Shown here in pieces: positions 32,785 through 38,487 of a DNA stretch of 38,487 bases. Location of the stretch: positions 1 to 38,487 of the forward strand of contig JAFGFT010000043.1 in NCBI GenBank assembly GCA_016930935.1, written 5' to 3'. A program made the translations under genes and the position numbers. How positions within the stretch are numbered: the first letter of the stretch is position 1; each line of letters starts with the position of its first letter. The stretch is from Dehalococcoidia bacterium. Its GTDB lineage: Bacteria; Chloroflexota; Dehalococcoidia; GIF9; AB-539-J10. The notes under the pieces were generated by a model. It made no database searches, was not told the origin of the DNA, and saw only the letters and a program-made list of their open reading frames with translations.

Positions 32785-34092
32785 GTGTCTGACAATCTGA
32801 GACTACTGATGGTCGAGGACGATGAGAATGATGCCGCGTTTCTACTGCGGCATCTGCGCAAGGCGGGTTTTGAGACTGAAAGCCTGAGGGTACAGACACG
32901 GGAGGCGATGCGGGATGCATTGCTGACCGGGCGATGGGATATTGTGGTCAGCGACTACAAGATGCCACGATTCAGTGGTCCGGAAGCGCTGCGCACGTTG
33001 CGGGAATCGGGCGTTGACATTCCCATCCTCATCGTGTCAGGCGCTGTGGGGGAGGAAGCGGCTGTTGAGTGCATGCGCCTTGGCGCTGCGGACTTCATGA
33101 TGAAGGACCGTCTGTCTCGCCTGGGTCCTGCGATACGACGGGAGCTTGTGGACGCGGAGAGCCGCCGTGCACGGAAGAAGGCTGAGCGTCACCTGCTGAG
33201 AAGCGAGGCAAGTGCACGCAGGATTATTGAGAGTAGTGGTGACGGGATGCTTGTGCTGGACGCGCAGAGCGATATCCGTTTCGCCAATCCTGAAGCGGCC
33301 ATCATGCTGGGCAAGTCCGTTGACGAGCTCGTCGGTGGTCGCTTTGGAGTTCCCCTGTCATTCGGAGTAGGCATTGAACTGGATGTCAATATCCTGTCGG
33401 GAAAACCTGGAACCGTGGAGATGAAAGTCACGGAGGTGGAATGGGAAGGGGAAGATTCCTATCTTGTCACCATGCACGACGTGACGCAGAGGAAGCGAAC
33501 GGAAGAGGAACTCCGCGCATCATATGTGAACCTGGCTGATACCCTGTCACGTGCCCTCGCGTCACGCGACCCTTACACCTCGGGGCACCAGCATCGGGTG
33601 GCAGACCTGGTGAGCACGGTTGGCCGGAACCTGGGGTTGCCTGAGGAGCAACTCTGGGAGTTGCGTCTTGGTGCTCTGCTGCACGACGTGGGCAAAGTGG
33701 CCATTCCTGAGGTCATACTCAACAAGCCGGGGGTGCTCACAGTCGAGGAGCTTGCACTGGCGCGTACCCATGCCGAAGAGGGATACGCTATCCTGGCGGA
33801 GGCTCTTCTTCCGAAGTCAGTCGCCCTCATGGCGTTGCACCATCACGAGAGAATGGATGGTTCCGGGTACCCGCAGGGGTTGAGTGGGGATGCACTGAGC
33901 GAACTGGACCGCATCATCATTGTCTGCAATGTGGCTGAGGCGATGAGTTCATTCCGTCCCTACCGTCGCGGCGCGCGCGTGGAGGGCGTAGTAAAGGAAC
34001 TGACCGCGGGTCGCGGCGTGAAGTATGAAGCTGATGTGGTGGACAGTGTTGTTCACGTTCTCGCGAAGGGCGAGTTCATCCTGAGGGGATAG
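32785..34092 (+). CDS. Response regulator REC-PAS-HD-GYP phosphodiesterase
   Basis: 435 aa from GTG 32785 (GGAGG 9 nt upstream). The REC domain (about 5-120) has acidic E11/D12/D13, phosphoacceptor D57 in VVSDYKMP, S85 and K107. A short PAS (about 140-235) ends TMHDVTQRKR. The HD-GYP domain (about 245-430) has GHQHRVADLV, H300-D301 in LLHDVGKVAIP and HHHERMDGSGYPQG (352-365), so all catalytic residues are present. Phosphorylation of D57 probably controls cyclic di-GMP hydrolysis. It follows the sensorless kinase after 220 bp with no visible terminator, and the two are likely partners. The 220-bp gap may carry its own promoter, but I see no clear hexamers. Confidence 0.93.
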   Translation: MSDNLRLLMVEDDENDAAFLLRHLRKAGFETESLRVQTREAMRDALLTGRWDIVVSDYKMPRFSGPEALRTLRESGVDIPILIVSGAVGEEAAVECMRLGAADFMMKDRLSRLGPAIRRELVDAESRRARKKAERHLLRSEASARRIIESSGDGMLVLDAQSDIRFANPEAAIMLGKSVDELVGGRFGVPLSFGVGIELDVNILSGKPGTVEMKVTEVEWEGEDSYLVTMHDVTQRKRTEEELRASYVNLADTLSRALASRDPYTSGHQHRVADLVSTVGRNLGLPEEQLWELRLGALLHDVGKVAIPEVILNKPGVLTVEELALARTHAEEGYAILAEALLPKSVALMALHHHERMDGSGYPQGLSGDALSELDRIIIVCNVAEAMSSFRPYRRGARVEGVVKELTAGRGVKYEADVVDSVVHVLAKGEFILRG

Positions 34093-34112
34093 ACGGCACT
34101 CTCCGACGTGAC

Positions 34113-34231
34113 ATGCGGGGACACCGTATTCATTTCAGCTTCGAAATGAGTCATGGTTTGGGTTCACCCCGTGCCGCGGGAACTGATCGTGCAGACAGTC
34201 ACCTATGGAAATGAGTATGGTGTCCCCTCAT
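34113..34231. mobile_element. MITE-like element with 24-bp terminal inverted repeats
   Basis: The left end (34113-34136) begins ATGCGGGGACACC; the right end (34208-34231) is its inverse, ending GGTGTCCCCTCAT. The inner 20 bp match at 18 positions. The 71-bp middle has no coding potential. A nearly identical end is found alone at 4014-4037. The form suggests a small non-autonomous transposable or REP-like element; no transposase is in the window. It sits just beyond the HD-GYP gene, and its inverted ends could fold in RNA and act as a terminator. Confidence 0.65.
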
Positions 34232-34339
34232 TTTCCAACATCTTCAAGCCTGGCTGGTTCAGCCTCGGTCTTGATGTTCTGTCCGAAGGGGCGTTCAATC
34301 GTACCGTTGCGGAGGAGCGTCCGGACCCTGGTGTCCTGT

Positions 34340-34837
34340 TCAGAAAGGGCTGGCAACCCTCCGTCGCTGCAATGCCTCAAGTCCTGCCATAAGTTCAGAC
34401 TCTTTCCACTGGAGTATGTGCAGCAGCGTTTGCTCGTCATACTTCGTCCCATCATGAACGGATGCCTGCAGGGACACGTTCCAGAAGAGTCGGGCTTCCT
34501 CGTAGTAGGGCAATTGCGTCCTGCGCATCACCTCAACGAAACCTTGCTCGTCCTCTGCATCGACCCAGCCGCTTGCAACCATGTCGTGGAGAAGACCGAG
34601 CATGTTTGCGAGATGCGTGTGTCCGGTATGGGGGTTCAGTGCAACCTGTGCCGGAGTCTTCCACATCGTCGCCAGTTCGATACTACGGTAGGTGCACTCC
34701 GGTGACTGGTGGACAATCCGATGTCCGGATACCCTCTGTGTCCGTTGTTCTACGTTCCATTCAATACAGCCGTCAGCCGGCCCATCTATAATCCCGCCAC
34801 ACGAGTCGCAACACCATTGTTGTAGAGGTTTCAGCAT
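34340..34837 (-). CDS. Hypothetical protein with N-terminal CCxxC zinc-ribbon-like motif
   Basis: 165 aa from ATG 34837, chosen because AAAGGA lies 9 nt upstream and the product then begins MLKPLQQWCCDSCGGII; a longer frame to 35032 lacks an SD. Cys9, Cys10 and Cys13 with a later Cys (GCIEW) suggest a small metal or zinc-knuckle site. The middle has HTGHTHLANMLGLLHDMV and the C-terminal half is helical (EARLFWNV, TLLHILQWKESELM). I recall similar short proteins in environmental genomes but know no function. The 293 bp upstream (34838-35130) hold nothing I can support. Confidence 0.65.
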   Translation of the reverse strand: MLKPLQQWCCDSCGGIIDGPADGCIEWNVEQRTQRVSGHRIVHQSPECTYRSIELATMWKTPAQVALNPHTGHTHLANMLGLLHDMVASGWVDAEDEQGFVEVMRRTQLPYYEEARLFWNVSLQASVHDGTKYDEQTLLHILQWKESELMAGLEALQRRRVASPF

Positions 34838-35130
34838 GCCGTAATCCTTTCTATACCTGCTGTTGATGGTGGTGAGCCAAGGCTCCCAAGTAGTGTAGCT
34901 GCTGTGCGTCACAGCCAACAGGGTTCCAGTGGGGACAATGGTGATGGGTTGTGTCAGACGATGGTCATGGGTGCGTGGTGTGCACAAGACGTGCCCCGGA
35001 GAGTGCGTCCGGAATTCGCGTGCAATTGGCATTCCATCAGCGTAGGAGTGGTGTGGGGTTGGTGCTGGATGTGAGGAGCATGTGCAAAAGAGCCCGTGCG
35101 CTCGTTCTGAGAATCCGGCGGGCCTCTCGG

Positions 35131-35439
35131 CTACAAACCGATACTCACTGGAACGCTGAGCATCTCATCCATTAGAAAGAGCCATGTGATGCCGCTGTAC
35201 ATGAGACCAAGCAGGATGAGTGTGCCAATGACGGCGGAAGCGATGGCGGTTCCCCTCTCAGCCTGTTCTCCTCTCGTTGCCGTAATTGCTCCGGCATAGA
35301 TGGCGAGTACTGCGAATGCAACTGAACCGAACCAGATGTATTCAGGGAGCCAGTAGCTGATATCGATGAGCAAGTTTGCGGCGAGGTGCCCGACAAATCC
35401 GGCGGTGGCAAGTATGGCGAACAACTTGTGGTATCGCAT
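35131..35439 (-). CDS. Small integral membrane protein, 102 aa
   Basis: The ATG at 35439 is preceded by CCAGGGTAGGAC, a modest SD. Three hydrophobic helices are seen (about 8-27, 34-53, 68-90) joined by a short charged loop (TRGEQAERG). An acidic stretch (MDEM) near the C-terminus is followed by a hydrophobic tail. No motif identifies it; the family is unknown. It is the last of three small minus-strand genes. Confidence 0.6.
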   Translation of the reverse strand: MRYHKLFAILATAGFVGHLAANLLIDISYWLPEYIWFGSVAFAVLAIYAGAITATRGEQAERGTAIASAVIGTLILLGLMYSGITWLFLMDEMLSVPVSIGL

Positions 35440-35491
35440 GTCCTACCCTGGTTTGAGAGTCGACTCCTGTCCGGTGGTGTTGGACAAGGTG

Positions 35492-35680
35492 CTACATGTC
35501 TCCGAAGCCTTTGACGGACTTGTTCATCCGTTCGTTTGCCTTATCCTGGAGAGCATCTACAATCGCGAAGTACAACTCTGCCGCCCTGTCTGCCGCCTGC
35601 TGCGGGTCATCGGGCAGTTGCTGTCCTGACAGAACGGCTCCTGCGAGATGCAATGCTGTCTCGTTTACGTTGTATGCCAT
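35492..35680 (-). CDS. Small soluble hypothetical protein, 62 aa
   Basis: The ATG at 35680 has GGGGGAGA 4 nt upstream, but that SD is paired in a hairpin (35685-35712). The protein is short and mostly helical: NETALHLAGAVLSGQQ, then AADRAAELYFAIVDALQDKANERM. It resembles the next upstream 64-aa protein in layout (helix, acidic turn, a helix with a YxxIVxxxxD-like core), so the two may be distant duplicates. Function unknown. Confidence 0.55.
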   Translation of the reverse strand: MAYNVNETALHLAGAVLSGQQLPDDPQQAADRAAELYFAIVDALQDKANERMNKSVKGFGDM

Positions 35681-35684
35681 GATG

Positions 35685-35712
35685 TCTCCCCCGCCCGCAT
35701 GTGGGCGGGAGA
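35685..35712 (-). promoter_or_regulatory. Hairpin covering the SD of the 62-aa gene
   Basis: On the minus strand TCTCCCGCCC and GGGCGGGGGAGA pair around the loop ACATGC, with a two-base bulge. The 3' arm contains the purine-rich SD, so ribosome access may depend on opening the stem. It could equally be a terminator for the upstream 64-aa gene, though no U-run follows. Confidence 0.55.
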
Positions 35713-35793
35713 TACTGCCACATCAGTACCTGCCTCGTCAACAGGACAGGCCAGTATACCTGTGGAATGCATGTGCTACCGTGTTCGTGATGG

Positions 35794-35988
35794 TCAGGGC
35801 TGCTTCATGGATGGCAGGCTCACCCGTACATCCTCCGGTGACTTTCGCAGGTCTACCATCTGCCGGACAATCGTCCAGTACATCGATGCCACCTGTCCTG
35901 CTGCAATATCACCGTCCTCATCCAGTGCAAGGTGTGGAATCATTGCTGCCGTCAGCCTGCCTGCAGTCTGTAGAGTGTCGCTGTCCAT
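35794..35988 (-). CDS. Small soluble hypothetical protein, 64 aa
   Basis: ATG 35988 is preferred over the ATG one codon earlier because AGGAGG lies 7 nt upstream. The sequence begins MDSDTLQTAGRLTAAMIPHL, then a DEDGD turn, then AAGQVASMYWTIVRQMVDLRKS. It looks like two helices around an acidic loop, similar in plan to the 62-aa protein downstream. Conserved domains are not recognised. It is divergent from the exported protein at 36165. Confidence 0.55.
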   Translation of the reverse strand: MDSDTLQTAGRLTAAMIPHLALDEDGDIAAGQVASMYWTIVRQMVDLRKSPEDVRVSLPSMKQP

Positions 35989-36085
35989 CATGCATCCTCC
36001 TGTGTCACAGTCTGTGGATGCTCGCACTGATGGCGCGCGTTGTCAATTGTCCTTTGCCCTGTGGTGCGGTGAAACGGGGACCGAT

Positions 36086-36115
36086 TTGACCATGCCCCCT
36101 CCACAAAGCTACAGT
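36086..36115 (+). promoter_or_regulatory. Promoter of exported protein 1 (duplicated)
   Basis: TTGACC (36086-36091), an 18-bp spacer ending AAAGC, and TACAGT (36110-36115). The same layout with AAGC before the -10 occurs at 36967-36996 before the paralogous gene. The start is expected near 36122, giving a leader of about 43 nt. Confidence 0.6.
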
Positions 36116-36164
36116 GAGGGTTCATGCCCCTGTTCCATAGCATCTTCTTCCCGGAGGTTGAATC

Positions 36165-36884
36165 GTGAAACCAGTATTCGGCGTTATCGCCGTGTGCGCA
36201 ATGCTGCTAGTGTCGCTGACCACCGTCGCGTGCAATGAGAGTTCCGCGCAGGTTGAACCGACTGATGAAGTCGAGGTCTCGGCCGCGCCGAAGGATTCTG
36301 AAGAGGTGGACTCTTCTGTCGAACCTGAAGTGGATGAGACGCATTCACCTGAAGCGACGGACGAGTCAGAGGACTCGGAAGACGCCGCCTCCGAGACTTC
36401 TTCTGAGGCTGACACTGCCGTTGAAATCGAGCCGGTTGCTGAACCTGAGGCACCCGACGATTCCGGACCGGAATTGATTCCGGCTACTGAACTGGAACAT
36501 GCCTACACGACGTCCGTCATAGACTACGTGTCTGCCATAGGCGAAAGCGTCAACGTAGCCGGGTCGCTCTTCTCCGAGCCTCAGTATGACGATGATAGCT
36601 GGAATACTCTGATATCCGCATACCTCTCCCAGATCGAAGGGTCTCCCGAAGCGTTCAAGGAAGTTGACCCGCCACCGTCTCTCGAGGATTTCTCAGATGC
36701 AGCCCTGTCTCTGTTGGAGCATTGCTCCACGTTTGCCACACTCATGATTGAGGCTGTTGAAGACGAAGAGACTGAGGTTCCCGAGGATGCGGTTGAAGCG
36801 CTCAAGCAGGCTGATTTGTCACTGGCGGATATGGGCACCGCGCTCAATGCGTTCCTGGAATTGCACCCGATGATGCTGGACTGA
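36165..36884 (+). CDS. Acidic lipoprotein, paralogue 1 of a tandem pair
   Basis: 239 aa from GTG 36165 with SD GGAGG 8 nt upstream. A lipoprotein signal ends LTTVAC (Cys23), so the protein should be membrane-tethered outside the cell. Residues about 27-100 are a low-complexity Glu/Asp/Ser/Pro linker, strongly acidic. The folded part (about 105-235) is helical, with YTTSVIDYVSAIGESVN, then VDPPPSLEDFSDAALSLLEHC and LNAFLELHP. The next gene has the same folded part without the long linker. Conserved EHC/GHC Cys residues may bind something or form a disulfide. The family is not known to me. Confidence 0.75.
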   Translation: MKPVFGVIAVCAMLLVSLTTVACNESSAQVEPTDEVEVSAAPKDSEEVDSSVEPEVDETHSPEATDESEDSEDAASETSSEADTAVEIEPVAEPEAPDDSGPELIPATELEHAYTTSVIDYVSAIGESVNVAGSLFSEPQYDDDSWNTLISAYLSQIEGSPEAFKEVDPPPSLEDFSDAALSLLEHCSTFATLMIEAVEDEETEVPEDAVEALKQADLSLADMGTALNAFLELHPMMLD

Positions 36885-36966
36885 GCGTATCCGACCTGAT
36901 GGCTGCGGCACTTTCATGCCGTTGTCGTACGTGTCTGTTGCATCGCGGTTGCAGTGTCGGTTGGAC

Positions 36967-36996
36967 TTGACCGCCTACCCGTCCCGAAGCTAGAGT
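36967..36996 (+). promoter_or_regulatory. Promoter of exported protein 2 (duplicated)
   Basis: TTGACC (36967-36972), an 18-bp spacer ending CCGAAGC, and TAGAGT (36991-36996). Spacing, the -10 flank and the downstream leader (TTCCCGGAGGTTGAA, then GTGAAA) match the first copy, so each paralogue carries its own copy of one ancestral promoter. Confidence 0.6.
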
Positions 36997-37045
36997 GGAG
37001 GCGTATGCTCCATCGCCGCAACATTCTCTTCCCGGAGGTTGAACT

Positions 37046-37597
37046 GTGAAAATCATGTTTGGCATGACTGCCGTCATCGTAGTCCTTCTCGCCATGATAG
37101 CCGGTATCGGTCATATCGATGGTCTGGTTCTTGGTGAGCCATCGGATGAGGCGGCCATCGCCGAAACGTCAGTCGAGAGAGTGAACGGGCAGGCCACGGG
37201 GGAGGAAGAGGCATATCTGAATTTCGTCATCGGCTATGTTGTGGGAGTGGGAAACGGAGTGAACCAGGTTGGCGCCCTGCTGGCACAGGCGACGGCGGAT
37301 GATGCGTCGTGGCACCTCGAGATGGCCATGCTTCTGTCCAAGATAGTCGCATCCAGGGACTCCATCACAGACGTGGTGCCTCCGCCGGCGCTCCAGGAGT
37401 TCCACTCGGCCTGTGTGCAGGTGATTGGTCATTGTGCAACGTTCGCGGAATTGATGGGCGAGTCTATCGACGCGGGTGAGTTTACTGTGTCTGAAGAGGC
37501 GAATGCGGAACTGGTGCAGGCCGACCTCATCTTCACGGATGTGGATCGGCTGTTGACAACATTCCTGCAGGAGCACCCGTTGCCACAACGGGAGTAG
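37046..37597 (+). CDS. Exported or membrane-anchored protein, paralogue 2 of a tandem pair
   Basis: 183 aa from GTG 37046 with SD GGAGG 8 nt upstream. It starts with one hydrophobic segment (about 4-24, MFGMTAVIVVLLAMIAGIG) but no lipobox Cys, unlike paralogue 1, so it is an uncleaved anchor or an ordinary signal peptide. The domain (about 50-180) parallels paralogue 1: AYLNFVIGYVVGVGNGVNQVGALL, VVPPPALQEFHSACVQVIGHCATFAELM, and LLTTFLQEHPLPQ. The acidic linker is almost absent. Change of anchoring after duplication is the main difference. Function unknown. Confidence 0.75.
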   Translation: MKIMFGMTAVIVVLLAMIAGIGHIDGLVLGEPSDEAAIAETSVERVNGQATGEEEAYLNFVIGYVVGVGNGVNQVGALLAQATADDASWHLEMAMLLSKIVASRDSITDVVPPPALQEFHSACVQVIGHCATFAELMGESIDAGEFTVSEEANAELVQADLIFTDVDRLLTTFLQEHPLPQRE

Positions 37598-37638
37598 CCC
37601 TTCCCCAAGCCCTGCCTCCTGTGATTGGACTGGAGGTG

Positions 37639-37893
37639 CTACCCTCGCAGGGGACGTGGGGGACACGTTCCCGATAGGACGAGCTTCATGTATTCGGCAC
37701 AGGGTTTGCTGAACGTGCCCAAGTTGTATTGGCCCTCCATGATAGTCGCGTAGAACCCAGGCATCACGCAGCCAGTCGCCAGTATCATCCGGCAAATCGA
37801 GACGTGGCCTGTCAGCATCTGGACGGCGTAGAGTGCGGCTTCCTCGATGGGGAAGAACCCCTGTGCGGTCGCAACGCCGATGTACGCCCAATG
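37639..37893 (-). pseudogene. Coding-like segment in frame after the stop of the AbrB-like gene
   Basis: Directly after the TAA of the next gene upstream, the same frame stays open for 84 codons and reads like real protein: HWAYIGVATAQGFFPIEEAA, later GHVSICRMILATGCVMPGFY and YNLGTFSKPCAEYMKLVLSG. Codons are G/C-rich in third position as in nearby genes. The first in-frame ATG (37818) would give 59 aa, without an SD. It may be the tail of a once longer protein cut by a nonsense change, or a fragment of another gene. I do not recognise the family. The end overlaps a GGGGGACACG motif like those in the dispersed repeats. Confidence 0.35.
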
Positions 37894-38280
37894 TTAAGGC
37901 AGCGATTGTGTCAGTGCGGGAAATCGAAGGGCCAGTTCGAAGATGGGACCCTGCGCAAGAAACCCGAGCGCGTGTCCACTGCCCCGTACTGCCAGTAGCT
38001 TCTGCCATGGTGCAACGTCGACACCCCCCGGAATCCGTATCAACCGGCTGTCCTGGAATCGTTCTGTGCAAAGACTGCGTCCGGTGAGAATCTCGGGAAT
38101 TCGCTCCTTCGGGGCTATGCCGAAGCCCCCTGATGTAATGCTTCCTTTCAGAAAGATAGCGTCCTGTCCGGCCTCAAATCCGTACTCACTCCACGCTTCC
38201 TGCGGTATCCTGATGCGCCGGTCTGCGCCGACTATCACCCATCCGAACACCCACTTGCCGCCCTTCTCAAGCTGTGGCAC
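37894..38280 (-). CDS. Small AbrB-like/hypothetical protein, 128 aa
   Basis: GTG 38280 with SD GAGGA 6 nt upstream; it starts two bases after the stop of the methyltransferase-like gene, so the two form an operon. Residues about 8-60 (GKWVFGWVIVGADRRIRIPQEAWSEYGFEAGQDAIFLKG) have the pattern 'strand, RIRIP, EYGF..GQ', reminiscent of AbrB/SpoVT swapped-hairpin domains that bind DNA. A second similar half follows (RLIRIPGGVDVAPWQKLLAVRGSG, then LGFLAQGPIFE). This suggests an internal duplication of the fold. DNA binding is an inference. I recall similar short proteins in Chloroflexota but know of no function. Confidence 0.6.
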   Translation of the reverse strand: MPQLEKGGKWVFGWVIVGADRRIRIPQEAWSEYGFEAGQDAIFLKGSITSGGFGIAPKERIPEILTGRSLCTERFQDSRLIRIPGGVDVAPWQKLLAVRGSGHALGFLAQGPIFELALRFPALTQSLP

Positions 38281-38282
38281 GT

Positions 38283-38487
38283 CTAGTCCTCTTTCTTACC
38301 CGGGAAGTCCACGTAGCGGGGCGTTCGTGTGCAGTACTCCACGTACTCACTGCCGTAGGTTCTCTTGAGATGCACTTCCTCGGTCCGCACCATCAACTCT
38401 GCAAGGACGGCGTAGATGATGAGCCATATCACGCCTGACCATGAGGGCCAGAGAAGGGCGTATCCGACGACCACGAAGCCATAGAAC
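38283..38487 (-). CDS. Isoprenylcysteine carboxyl methyltransferase-like membrane protein (N-terminus beyond window)
   Basis: The frame is open to the window edge (FYGF precedes the first internal Met), so only the last 68 residues are seen. They contain one membrane helix (about VIWLIIYAVLAELMV) and then RTEEVHLKRTYGSEYVEYCTRTPRYV, which matches the C-terminal signature of ICMT/phospholipid-methyltransferase-like proteins (RxEE..L...YG..Y..Y....PR). Bacterial members are SAM-dependent methyltransferases or NnrU-like proteins with varied or unknown substrates. The downstream 128-aa gene is probably co-transcribed. Confidence 0.7.
   Translation of the reverse strand, partial: FYGFVVVGYALLWPSWSGVIWLIIYAVLAELMVRTEEVHLKRTYGSEYVEYCTRTPRYVDFPGKKED

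Noticed and set aside
36885-36966. Terminator between the tandem exported genes (CGGCA/TGCCG, about 36907-36922)
   Set aside because: Only a 5-bp stem with no T-run; too weak.
1-38487. CRISPR array, phage genes, rRNA
   Set aside because: No regularly spaced identical repeats, no phage structural or integrase motifs and no rRNA-like sequence were seen.

Overview
The window looks like chromosomal DNA of an environmental bacterium, most likely a Chloroflexota member (Dehalococcoidia-like). This is an impression from the mix of genes: SBBP/NHL propeller proteins, a TRAP transporter, PAS-rich signalling proteins, short families I associate with that phylum, and palindromic intergenic repeats. No rRNA, tRNA, phage or CRISPR is visible to confirm it. 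DNA is moderately GC-rich, genes carry good Shine-Dalgarno (SD) sites, and several starts are GTG or TTG.

Layout. (1) 1-3793, minus strand: two exported beta-propeller proteins (NHL+SBBP, cut by the window edge, and SBBP with C-terminal GWNMVS modules). (2) 3794-5055: gene-poor DNA full of short palindromic repeats, with one tiny membrane ORF. (3) 5056-9497: a DHPS-like metallo-beta-lactamase-fold enzyme divergent from a complete TRAP operon (DctP, DctQ, DctM) with a strong stem-loop between dctP and dctQ. (4) 9891-13965: a membrane-anchored Ig/PKD-like surface protein divergent from a mandelate-racemase-type enolase-superfamily enzyme, then a small membrane protein and a SLAC1/TehA-type channel. 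(5) 14143-17139: a redox/metal block. A Fur-family regulator and the trxB-trx genes share an almost superimposable promoter plus an identical 18-bp site; a NifX/NifB-like domain protein lies between. (6) 17446-34092: about 17 kb of signalling genes. Going leftward are a six-PAS histidine kinase, a decayed CheB-like ORF and a membrane PAS-GGDEF protein. Going rightward are a GAF-PAS-PAS-HD-GYP protein, three RsbR paralogues, RsbS, RsbT, an RsbT-like/RsbX-like fusion, a sensorless histidine kinase and a REC-PAS-HD-GYP regulator. (7) 34093-38487: a MITE-like element, small hypothetical genes, a tandem pair of paralogous exported proteins with duplicated promoters, and a partial isoprenylcysteine-methyltransferase-like gene.

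The main system is region 6. It is a complete stressosome upstream module (scaffold RsbR x3 plus RsbS, switch kinase RsbT, phosphatase module RsbX) with no RsbU/V/W or sigma-B partner in view. It is enclosed by genes for making (GGDEF) and breaking (HD-GYP) cyclic di-GMP and by a histidine kinase/response regulator pair. The inferred reading is that the stressosome feeds into c-di-GMP or phosphorelay output rather than a sigma factor. One PAS subtype recurs in the kinase, the cyclase, the phosphodiesterase and RsbR3, suggesting that these outputs were wired to related sensors by duplication.

All functions are read from motifs and remembered family features; no database search was run.
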